Under the pieces are notes generated by a model. That model worked only from the letters and a program-made list of their open reading frames with translations, searched no databases and was not told the DNA's origin. From Montifringilla adamsi (Eukaryota; Chordata; Aves; Passeriformes; Passeridae): a stretch of 64,000 nucleotides of DNA. Shown here piece by piece: positions 25,462-38,837 of this stretch. Position 1 is the first letter of the stretch. Each line of letters starts with the position of its first letter. The stretch covers positions 16,673,264-16,737,263 of the forward strand of contig JAGGNK010000002.1 of the NCBI GenBank assembly GCA_017590115.1. The letters run 5' to 3'. The position numbers were made by a program, and so were the translations under genes.

Positions 25462-28400
25462 CTGGTTAGATTTTATTTTCTTCTGACACTTCTACAAATA
25501 ATTATTCCAGAGCTGTCTTTAATTATCATTATTTTCTTGCATGACAGAGTTTATTTTAATTTCCTCTGAAAGAGTCATATCCTAAAACCAAAATTTAAGG
25601 AGAAGCAATATGTGCAGTGAGGAGACAGCAGTCCAAAGTGAGCACAGCCTGCACAACACATCAGAGGCTCTGGATTTGTACACGGGTCACTGGAGTTCCC
25701 ACTGCTCAATTATCACATATTTACTAATGCTAAAATGGAATTAGCTTGGATTTGCTTACTTACACTGTTAATCATATTTCCTTCAGCCACACAGACAGAT
25801 TACTAAACTGAGCCTTTTAAAGTATAATTTTTATTAGAAATACATAGCAAATGCTGGGGCAAGTGGCACTTCCAGCAGCCATTTGGAGGTTTCAGTCCCT
25901 TGCCACTGTCACACGCTGCCTGGGCAGGCAGGAAATCACAAGGCTGCTCTCCTGGGCACAGTGGGGCTCTGATCTCTGTGGAGCTCCCAGGCTTTCACTT
26001 CACACACAAAGAGCAGCATTTCCATGGACTGATGCAACCTTTCAGCTATAAATATTAATGCTATAAATAAACAACATAAAAACATATGAAAATCCCTCTT
26101 ATTGGCTAAAGTAACAACTAACATGGTGAATGGATTTTAGAAAACCCACTTGCTGCTTTTCTTTGCAGAATATCTGGCCAAATCTGGCCCTAAATCCAGT
26201 ATTACCTCCATGATGATTCTGGAATGTCCTCTGTGTAAGTTTCTCTCAAAATTTGGGTGCAATAACTGGAATATTCCCTTTGCTCTCCTTCTAACCCAGT
26301 CTATGGTGGTTTTAGCTCCAAATTTGACAGGGATGTTTTTAATGCTATTTGCAGATTAATGCAAACAGGAAATTTGTACTGCATTTAGTAGAAGTATAAA
26401 GCAATAAAAAGGCAAAAGCAACCCTACTGTGTCTGTTGTTGGGATTTTTACGTTTTAACCACACAGATTTTCAATCTTTCTACAGTCAGCTGAGAAAGAT
26501 AACAGATATTTACCAGTAGTCTCGGCACTGTCTTTTCTCTTGATCAAACCTAGTGAATTTTCTAAAATGCCTCTATTGGAGGAAAGATGCTTTTTGAGAG
26601 CTACTTCTGGAATTTTGTAGAGACAAAGTACCTTCTGTACAGAGAGCCTTATCACTAGAGGTGAAACACTCTAACAAGTGTGTTAGGACAAGCTAACAAC
26701 GCGTTGGGATTTCTGAGAAAAAAGCAAGCTCAAAACTACTGCAAGCAACTTAGGGATTATTTTCCATTTGCAGTTTAAACTCAGAAGGGAAACTGCTGTT
26801 GTGCTAGAATGGCCTCATCCTGTTCTTAAATATTTCAATGTTATTTAAGGTGGAAACACAAAAAGAGGGATTTGCCTTTTGAAGAATTCCTACTGCAGTG
26901 CGGGCATCTTCCCTTGGTCTTTTCACAGGGTTTGTACTTCAGCAGGGAGAAGCCCTCTCATGTAACAGAGTTTTCTGCTGGTTTTGTCCATTAAGGAATT
27001 GCATGTAAATAAAGGGACTGGAGCTCCTGTCTCTCAGCACATCCTCCTCCCAACAGTCATCAGATAAGGATGTTAAAACCCATCAATATTCATTCATAGC
27101 AAGTGTTGGAAAACGATAAAATCTAGGAGATATGAATGTTATGGCCAAAAAATGCACTGGTACTGATGTATCCAGCACTGAAAGAGAACTGAACTGAGAA
27201 TTTGGGGCATTTGATTTCTGTACACACAGTGACCAAAATCAGGACTTTCTATAATTAATATAAAGCACATTTCACTGCACTTAAACTTTGGCTCTTCCGT
27301 AGAGAAAGTTACGGTGCATCCAACATACTATGGTATATTTCAATGTTTTACAAACACTGAAACACTCAGTTATCATCGTGGAATCACTCACTGGTATTGT
27401 CTGAAACATTTCTTTTGACTGAGGTTAAATGGCATTAGGTAAGGCCCACAAAAAGCAGTTACAAACACTGAATAGCCCAAATTTTTGAAAGAATCATTTA
27501 CACCATAGCTGTTTCTTCAATCCATCTGTTCTGTCTTGAAATCCCACAGTGACCAAACAAAATAAAATCAAGGCAGAGCTGCTGTTGAGTAGTGATTTTA
27601 CCATTTATCCCTTTTCCACTGCATCTGGCATTTCAATATCCCCAGAGCAGAAGGGAGCAAAGGGCTCCTGACGGCTGAATAAAACCCAGGGAGCATTAGT
27701 GGTAGCACATGTGCATTTGCACTCTGATTTCTAACATCACACTTAATCTATTCCTGCTTGAAAACTCTCACTTTGAAATACTCAGGGGATTTGTTCTCCT
27801 TATTTTCCTGAGCTGGCATGAATCAGTGTTATTTGTTAGGGCTAAAATGCCCTCAGTTGTAAAACCTTTTGAAATTCCATACTGTGAATTAAAATTTATT
27901 TCATATTCCGTAATCTAACAACTTAATCTGCCTCATTATTTATTTTTTTAAACAAGGCCTTGCTAGATTTTTTAAAAATTATTTTACTTTTAAAATACTA
28001 ATGTCCCTTTATATGATGTGTCTCTGCAGCCAACATGTTCTGGTCATTGATAGAAAAAAAACACTTGGGACAATGGGTTTTTTTTTAGCTACATGCCAAA
28101 GCATTCTTTAGCCTATTTCTACAGTAGGAACCAGCAAAAACATTAAAAAAAAAAAAAAAAAAAGAAATCAGAGTTCACAAACAAGTGCACATGGATAGCT
28201 AAAACAAAAAAGGTAAAATGTAATCAATGCTTATTGACTTTCATATAGGATCTAGAGACTTTTTTGCTTTAAATTTGTTTTACACTGACATTATAATTGG
28301 CTTCATTAGTCTTGAAAATTGTCGCTGCAAGTCAGACAGGCTGACTGCCTGGCTCCTGCAGTTAGAAAATAGCATTAGAAAATGCTAATTGTTAAATGAA

Positions 28401-31400
28401 ATTTCAGGCTAAAATATCCTACATTGAAACACATTGCACTTTAAACACACAGACAGAGTTTTAGAGCAGGCAAACAGAATGGGGATTTTAAAATGCAAAC
28501 TCAAATCAAGACCAAAATGGAAAATGGGGAATATTGGAACTTGTAAGTTGAGGCTGATTTGAAGAAATACATACACAACATATTCAGGAAACACTACAGC
28601 TTCTAATAAAATAATTCAATGAAAAACAAACCCTCCATGCTCTGCTAAACAGTTATTTTGAACTCCTCATTTTTTTCTAAAATTTGCAAGAGATAATATA
28701 CAGCACAAATCTTAAGGAAAACTTTTTGATCATTGATAAAGATGTGTATTGTTGCCCAGCAGAAGCATGGGAAAAAGGCTTTTTAAAAAGTTTTGCTTAA
28801 TTCAATAGTAAGAACTTCCATTAATGTCTTCTTATAAGGCAAATAATTTATTGGGAGCAATGATGGAGGAAGCAATAATGAGTTCTAGCTTTAATAAATT
28901 ATTTGGATTAGTTCTTCATAGATTTCTGCTATTTTATTAAGTACTTGGGCATTCAAGTTTTCCTCTCTTTGTCATCATTTTTCCCCAGTACTTCCCCATT
29001 AAAACATTAGCTGAAATTGAGAATGTTTGGAGAAAAAGTACAATCCTCTTATACACAATGGTCTCTCTAAAATGGGCTCTTCCACATTTTTACTCCTTTG
29101 AGGCTTCCTTAGACTCCTCATACCAAATTCCTGCACAGCAGCATCCCAACACAGGCATTGCAAAGTTGAGAGAGAGCTACCTCTAAGTGAAATCCAAAAC
29201 CGAGTAAGTGTAAAGAAATAAGGTCTTTAAAAAATCACTTTGAAATCTGTCATTTACTCAGTTCTTCAGTCTCATCTAAAAGGAAAGAAAAAAAAAATAT
29301 AAAAACTGGAGGAGGCAGCCTCCTCTCTCTCACATGGAAGAAAATGCATGTTAGCCAAGAAAAACTTCACAGGTCTGCAAAGCTGGTTCACAAAACTTGA
29401 CAGACTTGCAGAGCTCAGCTTCAAGTTCCAGATGTAAATGCCATGACAATTTTGGCTAGAAACTGACATCCAAAAATCTGCACAGGGATGGATTTTATTA
29501 GGGTTGAAATCTAGAAAGCAGTAGGGGAAATTAGTGAAAGAAACAGTGCTCCTTACTCCTCCTCCCTTGGAAATGTCTGAGGGAACATCTCTAGGAATAT
29601 TCCAGTAGACATCCATGCTGTCAGAACATTCCTTCATATCCACAGGGCCCTGCTCCTGCTGGCTGTGGATCTGCCAGCACAGACAAAGTGTCACCAACTA
29701 AGGAACATGCAGAAAACCAAAATTTCACCAAAGTTGATCAGAAAATTCAGTATGGAGACAAAAAGAACAGTGCTCATTCAAGATGAGAATTTCCTGCTTT
29801 GCCCAAGCCCCCGAAACAGGCTTTGATCCTGCTTTGTCCATCTGAGGAATGAAATAAGAGCTGAGGTCACACTGGGGACAGCACTGCTCACTCTGCTCTC
29901 AAGGCCACGCACAAGAGGAGGAAGAGCAGTCAAGATGAACTTGTTACAGAACCCAGATGAGAGAAAAAAAAAAAAAGAATGGATTTTAGGCTGAGATTCT
30001 GAGAAATCTTGGAGCAGTTTACAACAGCTGCATCAAGGATCTGCTCCCAGGAGGGAGCCTGGCACCTCCAGCACAGGCAGGTACAGCTCCAGGAGCCAAA
30101 CTGGGAGCTGGGACAGCTCAAGGGCTGGGATGTGTCCCCTCACCAGCCCCAGCAGGGCCAGCAATCTTCAGCAGTGACACCAGCAGCCCCCAAAGACACT
30201 GTCAGGACAGGGAGTGTCACCAGCATCCTGCAGTCCCTCCCTGTGCTCTGTCACTGCTGCACTGGGTGACAGGGCAACAGAGGGGTTTGGGCTGGAGATT
30301 TTGCTCCTAGATGACCTCCAAGCAGAGATTTGTGCACCTAGTGAGGAGGAATTATGCACACACAGATATTAGAAGCTGCTGAGGCTGAGGAGCAGCCAGG
30401 ATGCATTTATCTGCTGGGAAAAGCATTGAGCAGCAGCACCTTTGACACTTCTGTAATAGCCTGTGTTCAAAAGATCACAAAGAAACTCACATTTATGTGC
30501 TATGTAACAACAATCCTGCAAGATGCTGTGTTTCTCCATATGCTCTGTAAGAGATAACAATTACAAATGCTATTTTCTCTTGTAAGGCTAATGTAGTTTT
30601 TAAAATAGTGTTTATGTATAACTACAAGATATGTTTTCCTGCAAGTGCTCAGATAGCTACTGGAGACAAAAATTGCTTCTGCTTATTCCATGATCCCCAT
30701 TAAAAATAAAAAGCCATCAGCAGACCATGATGCTGTGCAAAAGAACCACTCTTTTTTCTGTCTAGCCTTAAGAAAGTTGTAACAGCTTTGTTATATTAAA
30801 GTTCAGCAGCACCACAGAGTTTGTAAAACTGGAGTCTCTCCTACAGCCTATGAAGTCTAAAAGAAACACTGAAATTCAAGCAGTACATCCTCTCACCACA
30901 GAACACTTGTCTCTAACAAAATACCTTTTCCTTCCACTATCACCTTTGGCAGATATCGCTGTTACATCTAAAATCAGCTGACAATGCATGTAGAACCTGA
31001 CATTTCCTTAATCAATTACTTGCTAAATGACTTCATAACTTCCATATGAAGTGTTGGAAGGGGAAAAAAAGGAAAAGTTTGAATTCTATCATGGGATTAA
31101 TGTCAGCAGGCAGGAGGATCTTGCAGGGACTGTAAAAAACTTTCAGAGCCTGGTGAGAAAAGTGGTTTAAGTTTTAAAGTACCTGACTACAATAGCATGA
31201 TAATTCTATAACTAGTAATGTACACACACTAAAGATTACTAACCAATATCACTATCTCTCCTGAATTAATAATCGAGAATTATCTTAATTTTATTCACTC
31301 AATTCTAGCACTTCTACCCGAGCTAGCTGCTCTCCTGGTGCTTTCATCCTCCTGCCATAACTCAGGGCTTACAAAGACACAAAGTGCTGACAGTGAGAGG

Positions 31401-33211
31401 AAATCAGTTTGAGACTTCACACAGGTAACAGCTGACTACATCCTATTTGTGCAGAAAACAATAAATCCAATTTTCTCCTACAGGTACCGCTAAAGTCTGA
31501 TGAAACTGCTGCTTAAGTTGAAGCATAGCAATAAGTAACCAGCACAGAGCAAACCTGACTGTGAGCTGTGCAAAAGCTCAGTTACCTGGGGATGCTCCCG
31601 GGATCCTTCAGGGAAGGCAGAGCCTGAGAGCTGTCCTGTCAGTCTGTCATAAGAAAAAAAACAGAATTCCTTTGGCACAGGGAAGGAGTCCCTGTTGCTG
31701 GTTAACATTCTGACTCCATCCTTGAAAGGAGGCATCGAGGCCACCCCTTGATTTGGGTTGATGCCTGCAGGCTCCAGATCATTTTGCACCTGGCCAAGGT
31801 TTTAGTGCACCCAGCTTAGAGGTGCAAGTGTTAAGACATAAGCTTTTCAAAGGGCAACTATGGAAAGAAAAAAAGGATTATCAAAAAACCTGAAGTCACC
31901 ATTAAAGGTATGGCTACAGAATACACAATATTCAAAAGCCTTCCTAGGTGCAGCTGCACAATTTCCTCATGAGAAGGTTCAGTGCCCCTCATATTTCAGT
32001 TTTGTTTCCATCTCTGTTCTCCCTCTGGAATGTACCAAATTTAACAATATGATTTGGGACTTCTTGATTTGATTGCTCTAAGACAAAAAGACCAATCAGA
32101 TTCCACATCAGACCCGTTAATGATTTCAGCAGGTCAAGGGTAAGACACAACTTGTTTTTTCTTGATATGGTGGCCTGACAGCCCATAATAAAATTTATGA
32201 TTACTTCTGCAGACTGTATATGGTTTTAATTATTTATCAACATATTAACTCTACATTTGGCATTGATGCCACACCTTTCATCTTTGTGATGGAGAGCTTT
32301 GCGACTGTGACAGGGAGGAAGCACAACTTCAAATTTGCAGCACTGAGTATCTTCACCTTGGGGCTCTCCTGTCATTGACATCAGAGTATCAGCTGGGCAG
32401 AGAGCAAAATTACCTGGGACAACTGTGCTGGAGTGGGCAAAGAGGCCAAGGGCCACACGGTCTGTGTTTTATCTGACCTCAGGAGCTCGCAGCACTGGCC
32501 TGGGAGCAGAGCACAGCTCCCAACCTCCCTGCCCAAAGCACACAGCAATGCAGGCATGCTAAGCCTGTCCTCCACCTGAAGTAGCTCCTGAAAGTAGGTT
32601 AAAAACCCCATGAAATGTTCATGGACTAAGGGAAAACTATTTCTCAGCGTGAAATGGATTAGTTAAGCACAGAGATGAAAATTTCTATCACGATTCTGAC
32701 TGCTTTATTGTATTTAGCCACAACTTCACAGTACCATTCATTCAGTGGTTTTACTGACACATGAGAAAGGCATGAAAAGAGGCAGCATTTTTGTAACATT
32801 TAGTCATGGAGGGTCCATAAGGTACCATAACTCTGCAGATGAAGAAAGGAAAAAAAATATTAACCTAAAAATTAAAAATACCTCTATTTATTTTTCTGAT
32901 GTAGTACATTATACAGGTACAGCACAATACTAGTCACAGCACTGTGTGAAGAGCCTGTAAAGCTTGATATCAAACCTAGAGACAGAGGGAGAAAGGGACA
33001 TTTTGAAGTGTCCACTTTTTAGTCCTTCAGAACTGCACAGGGGCTAGCACAGGGAACAGTACCAGGGCCCTTACAAACTTACACCAGCTCACACTTCTAA
33101 TATATGTCCATGTTTTAAAAATTTTTGTTTCTTATTTGTCCTTCTTTCCAGACACTTTTGAAACCTATTATTTCATACCACACTGGGTCTTATTTCAACA
33201 AAGTTAACAGC
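25462..33211. other. Unique sequence, no gene seen
   Basis: AT-rich, with a 19-A tract at 28145-28163 and a GC-richer block at about 29870-30330. Near 30270-30330 the words GGTTTGGGCTGGAGA and TAGATGACCTCCAAG faintly resemble a decayed CR1 3' end on the plus strand, too weak to annotate. No exon recognised. Confidence 0.5.
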
Positions 33212-33258
33212 ACCTCCATGTGCAAATGTTATTTGCACCTCCACGTGCAAGTGTTTGC
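33212..33258. repeat. 25-bp direct repeat, two copies
   Basis: ACCTCCATGTGCAAATGTTA starts at 33212 and the related ACCTCCACGTGCAAGTGTTT at 33237, both ending TTTGC. The second copy contains an E-box CACGTG (33242-33247). Confidence 0.8.
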
Positions 33259-35129
33259 AGCTCCCTTTTATTGCAACAAACGTGGCCAGCACCTACAAGC
33301 ATTAGCATACTCCTTTTTAAAATAACTCTACACTCACACAGAATTGCTGTTACCTCAGTGAACAGCTCCAATACCAGAGCACTGCTCTCTGAGATTAAGA
33401 CAGGATTGCTGCTGAGGAGCAAGATCTCAGCACTACAGCACATCAGATTCTGTCCAGATGGGTTGCATCATTCAGTACAAGGAGTTTTCTGAGATAATGA
33501 GACAAGATAGTGACTAAAATATCTTGTTTGGCAGAGGGAGACATGTAGCAGGGCTGTGCTCTTCTCTGGCTGTGGTTTCAGCTCCTGCACTGTTTGAGCT
33601 TCACTGGCAGCAGCCCTGAGCCAGAGTGATGCTAAAGTTACTGCTGGAAACTGGAGGTGATGAGCAGCTCAGCTCTACTCCACCTGCCCTGCCAATCCTT
33701 CCCCACACAGGGTTTAACCTGAGCAGATGATCAGCCCACGCTGAGCTCACAGAATCTGCTTCTCACCTGAGTGTCAGGCAGGGGGAACTGGTGGGAGTGG
33801 GATCCAGGAACTTCTGACAGCACCAGGAGCTCAGTGCTATGAGATCAAGGTAACACAATCAGCAATTTCTGCTGTCCTCAGGAAGCTGCAGAGCAGACCG
33901 CAGAGCTGGAACACAGAGCTGTGCCTACCACAGATGATGGGCTGAAATTTAATTTCTGACGCTGCTAACCAGCTTAGGAATTGCCTATTACTTAGTGCAG
34001 CTTTCTCTATTTGGTGTGTAAAGCAGTGGATTGCAGAAACACCCAGGAGAAGGAAAATGAAGCACCTTGCCCAGCAGAATGCCTGGTGCTGGGTTAGTGG
34101 TCAGTGATGGAAGAGCTCCCTACTGGTCAGGATTCAGCCTGCCCATAAAACCACTGATTTCCCAGAGCTGAGGTGCCCTGCAGCAATGGAGAAAGTTCTT
34201 GGTGTTCAAGTGAAATCAGGATTCTGCCTCTAAGGAAATAAGCACCCAGCAAGGAATAAAAAGACCATCACATTCTGTGTATTTCTAGGAAAACTTTTGG
34301 ATCGTCTGTGAATTAGGAAGGAAATAAATGAATAGAACAATGAAGTTTCAAAATGAAAATTTTCTAGATAGTTATCATGCTTTTGATAGTGTTGTAGATT
34401 GTTATAGGTCTTTACAGAAAGACTCCTACAATTGGTGCAAAAAATTGTCTTAGTCTGACACAGGAGTAGGGATTTTTATTTGAACTAAACAAAATAACAC
34501 AACCCCAAACAAAACTAGGTCAGAGGAAAACTTAAATTAAACCTTACATTAGAAAAAAATCATCCCTCACATATTTTTGATGCTTCTTCTATCAACCATG
34601 ATGGCCTACTGAGATAAAGGTAACTTTTTTCCACATTGATTGTCACAGGGCTGTGTTTGGATTTGTGGATGCAGCATTGATAACACAGGGATGTTTTTGT
34701 TATCAGTGAGCAGCACTTGCACAGGCCCAGGGCCTTTTCTGATCCTCAGGGTGCACAAGGGTTGGGAGGGGACACAGGCAGGACAGGTGACCCTGAGTGA
34801 CCCAAGGGTGTCACAGACAGCAGGGAGAGGTGGGGAAGCAAGAAGGGGAGGACAGTGATGGCATTTCTGCTCCCAATTCCCAGCCAAGAGTGATGGAGCC
34901 CTGCTCTGTTGGGGCTGCTGAACACCTGGTGCCAGTGGGAAGGAGAGAATGATTTCCTAGTTTCTCTCTCCTCTCCAGCACAGCTTTATGCTTTTCTTAG
35001 TAAACTGCCTTTATCTCAGCCCACGAGTTCCCAGTTTTTCCCTTCAGATACTCTCCCCATCCCACCAGAGATCAGCTGTGTGGGGCTGAGTTGCCAGCTG
35101 GGATAAAACCACAGCACATCAGCAGTACC
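33259..35129. other. Unique sequence, no gene seen
   Basis: Mixed composition with GC-richer patches at 33530-33930 and 34690-35100. No repeat family or exon recognised. Confidence 0.5.
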
Positions 35130-35262
35130 TCCCCTCCGGGCCACGTTTCCTTATCATCATCTCATTGTGGCTGATAACAAACACAGCGGATAATTGGACT
35201 CTGGTTTGGAGTGAACTCGTTAAGCCTTAGCCAGCGGGTGACTCAGTCCCCGTGTTTTTAAC
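35130..35262. promoter_or_regulatory. Candidate regulatory block with clustered GATA and AP-1 motifs
   Basis: Within about 130 bp there are three GATA-type sites (TTATC at 35151, TGATAA at 35172, GGATAA at 35188), a consensus AP-1 site TGACTCA (35239-35245) and about six CpGs, more than in the surrounding DNA. Motif clustering with CpG retention is typical of enhancers and conserved noncoding elements. There is no alignment evidence here, so this is inference only. Confidence 0.25.
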
Positions 35263-38200
35263 TCCCTGCACTGTTCTAAACTATTAACAGCAGCTCCTCA
35301 ACTCTCAATGAAAAAAATAGGGCATAATGAAGAAAAAAAGCAACAAACAGCCCAAAACCAAAATGCTGTGAAGTACTAAAAAAGGAATATCAGTAACAAT
35401 CAGAATTAAAGGATGTCCAAGAACAAAATCCAAGTGTCCTGTATGTTAATCACTTGCAGGGAAATCAGAGATGCAATCCTTGCCTGCCTGTGAAGGAGGG
35501 AATAAGATGTTGCACTTGTTTCTTTCCATATGGTACACAAGCTAGAAAATAAAACACTTGATATAGAAGTGTGTTCTGGGTGATTTAAAGGCCTCCTTTC
35601 TTCCACACACATTCAGCTGTCAAATGTGACAGACTTAATGAAAGCTTTAATAAAAAACCAAATCAGACAACATGGAATGAGCAAGCAGTAGAACAGATCT
35701 ATATGAAGCCCCTCAAAATACCTTGAAAACAGGACAAAAATATAAACAACTTTTCCTAAAGATTTTCAGGGCTAGGAAGGGGAAAACCAGAAGGAATTCA
35801 GTTTGAAAAATGGCAACTGTAACTCCCAAAATTTACAAAGAGTTCTTGGGCTGAAAGGTAAGACCAGCAAACAAGGCTGTTGGAGTCTGCAAGAACACCA
35901 TGGGTGGCTTTCCAACTTCATTTCTCTCACATGTCAGTTTTCCTTAGAACATCCCTAAAAGAGATAGCACCTGTTATTAGGCATCTTCTATACTTGGAAA
36001 AATTATAAAAGAAAATGATGCTTATGACACCAAAGAAGATGATAACACCTGGCAAATTAATATCCATCAAATAAAGGTTACAGGTTCCAACTCTAGTCTG
36101 GCAAGGTCCTGTTACACTTTAATCATGCTCTAATAAGCTTTCACACTTTGAGAGTCAGTTCAAATGTGAATTTGCACTGGTTTTCTGAGTATATTTAGAA
36201 TTAGTGGTAAAATACGTTCCTGTCAGATTGCTGTGCCTTGATTCCCAGCAATATAAAGATGTTGAAGTCTTCAGAAGACCAAGGCAATTTTCAAAATGAG
36301 AACTACTGGAAACTAGACAGTGAAGGCTCTTGCAAATGGGCTTCAGCTCCTGCATTCAGGCCCATCTATAAACCATGCAGAGAGGAATAAGCAGAGCCAT
36401 CTGAAATTGTCCTGCTTTCACTATTAGATTGACTGTAAAAATGAATTTTCACACATTTTTCTGACTAGCAAGTACCTGCACTGCTTGGCCAGCAGTAGCT
36501 GTTACCACTGGTAGCCATGGGAACCATGTCACAGATCTTTGTGATTACAGTGGTAGCTAACCTAACCTACAAGCTTTATTTTATATGGTGCTGCAAGAAC
36601 TAAGAGATTATTCAGGATGGTTTTACCATTCCACAATGTCTTGTCCATTTCTTTGGAGGGTGGGAGAGAGTTTCTTTAAGTGTGCGTTTTGCAGTTTGAT
36701 ATCAGGCTGGGGTTTTTTTGTTTCTTTGTTTTGTTTGGGTTTTTTTTATTATTAAAGATAATTTGAAAGATTTGTTCCTATTTTGAGATGTGATTCAGCA
36801 GCATTGTGCAAAGCTTTTTCACAAGTGAGTTAGAATTCTTCCATCCCTTTTTAGCAGAAGAAAGAGGCCGTGTGGGAAGGCATGTGGAAAGTGTGGGAGT
36901 TCAGAGAAGGTTCATTATGTAACTCAGCAGGGAACAGAAACTCCAGGAGCGTGGAGAAGCCAGCAGAGTGAGCAGTCCAGTGAGCAGTGGGTAAGACACA
37001 GCTACTGCATCTTCAGAGGCTCCAAATTTTGTGTCCTTCCTCTCCTCCTTCACAAAGCTGCCACTGCCTCAGATTCAAAGCCAAAAGGGATCCTTACAAA
37101 TCACTGAAAAGGTCACACTGGCCAAACATGAGAGGTACAAAACCATCTTGAATATCTTGCATTAATCTTTGAAAATACTGTCCCTGCTTCTCCAGGCTGG
37201 CTGCTCAACTTGAGCTTATTTTAGCTGGATATGCATTTGCTGTGATTCCAGGAAATCTAAAAATCTGGATACCATTTCAATATGGATCCCAGTTTTATAA
37301 TCAGAACTGCCTTAATTATAGCAATGTACAGTAAAACTGGGATGTGTAAGGAATCCTCATCAAGTCAGAAGCTGTGCCAAGTGCAAATTGAAATGTTACC
37401 TAACTTCACATAGAGCAGAAGGAAATTTCTTTCCACAGGAGCATTTATAGTGAGCCCAGCAAGATTCCTGAATTACCAGGAAAAGCATTAGCAGTTGATC
37501 TGGATGAATCCAGTATCCTATGGCTGCTCAGCTATGGAGTGTTCTATGCTTGTGCACATCAAAGTCTATTGTGATAAAAAGAATGAACCAAATGAAACAT
37601 AATTGTCTCTTGAACCACAATGTGCAGTGGGAGCACCATGCATTTTTACAGCTGGAGTAATATATTTGGTCAAAATTAAATATTCTTGATTGCCTACAGA
37701 AGAAATTAACTCCCAGAAAAAATGGGCAGAATAGATCACAGGAAAAAAAAAAAGAAAAAAGAAAGAACTTTCTCACTAATTACAGGTTGGAGTCCTGGAG
37801 GTTTCCCACCCACTAAAACATTTCTGTAATCACAGACATGTTTGCATGTCAATTCTGTGACTTGAATGGGGCAAGAGGGGGTTGGGGGAAAAAAACACCA
37901 ACACTTTTTCCTCCATTTTGAAAAATGAAAACCATATACGTAAAGAACCATGCTAAAATGTAAGTGCACAACCTCAGTGCCTGTTTTCTGGAGCATTATG
38001 TATGTTCAGCCCACACCTGAGAAACCCTCATGGAAATGTCAGAGCTCTCTACACACCTTTATACAGCTCCCTGTAAACTTCAGTACCTTGCTGTGGGAAA
38101 GCACCAACAGCTTTTGCATATACAGGAAATTGCTGGTACCAAACTCTTGTGTTTGGGCTGCTAGAAGAAGACACAATGAGGAGTTTGTGTTAAGATACTG

Positions 38201-38659
38201 CTAAATATGTCACATCAAAATGGCACAAGGGGAAATTTAAAGATTGGCACCACAAGCTCAAGCGTGACATTTCCCATTCAAGGGGAATATTTGCTATTTT
38301 AGATAAAGCACTGGAATCCACCTGTCTGTTTAGCTTTAAACAGCAAAATGAATTTTTAGCGAATAATAGTAATTCTAATAACTACTATGGTATTTAATAA
38401 CTACTAATAATAGCTACTATGGCATCTCTTATTTTCTTTGTACTTTTTTTTTTCAGTTTTTACTTTTTGCCATCTTGGCTAAGTTTTGAGCTGCCATTCA
38501 CTTACATTCCAGCCCTCAATCCACTCCCACATACCCCTTCCCCTCTGTTCTCCCTTATATCTTTCTGTGGGATCTCCTCTCACCAACATTTACACTCATT
38601 TCTCATTTATCTTCCCCCCACATACACTGGGTTGCACACAACAGCATTTTGCTAAAGCA
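35263..38659. other. Unique AT-rich sequence, no gene seen
   Basis: No exon-like frame. Low-complexity tracts at 36711-36752 and 37742-37766 and small AT-rich repeats at 38365-38420 are the only structure. Confidence 0.55.
36711..36752. repeat. T/G-rich low-complexity run
   Basis: Long T runs separated by G or C (GGTTTTTTTG, TTTCTTTGTTTTGTTTGGG, then eight Ts). Confidence 0.75.
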
Positions 38660-38819
38660 GATTAACATGCTGCATCATTCATGGGGTTTTTTTGACAGCT
38701 TCCAAGGAGTCACAAAACACATTACAGGAATAATCATCATTTGGTATTTCATCCACAGTTTTGCAGTCTCTGCTGTTCTTACAGCTCTTAACAGATGTAC
38801 ATTAGCACTAGGACTGTTG

Positions 38820-38837
38820 ATTTGCCCTCGGGCAAAT
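38820..38837. repeat. Palindrome centred on GCCCTCGGGC
   Basis: ATTTGCCC (38820-38827), TC, GGGCAAAT (38830-38837): exact 8-bp arms. The centre fits the AP-2-type palindrome GCCNNNGGC. It sits in a stretch (about 38660-38910) open in one frame on each strand, which may be conserved noncoding DNA. Confidence 0.55.

Noticed and set aside
30270..30330. Faint CR1-like words on the plus strand
   Set aside because: Only two short matching words, no proper 3' terminus and no upstream CR1 block.
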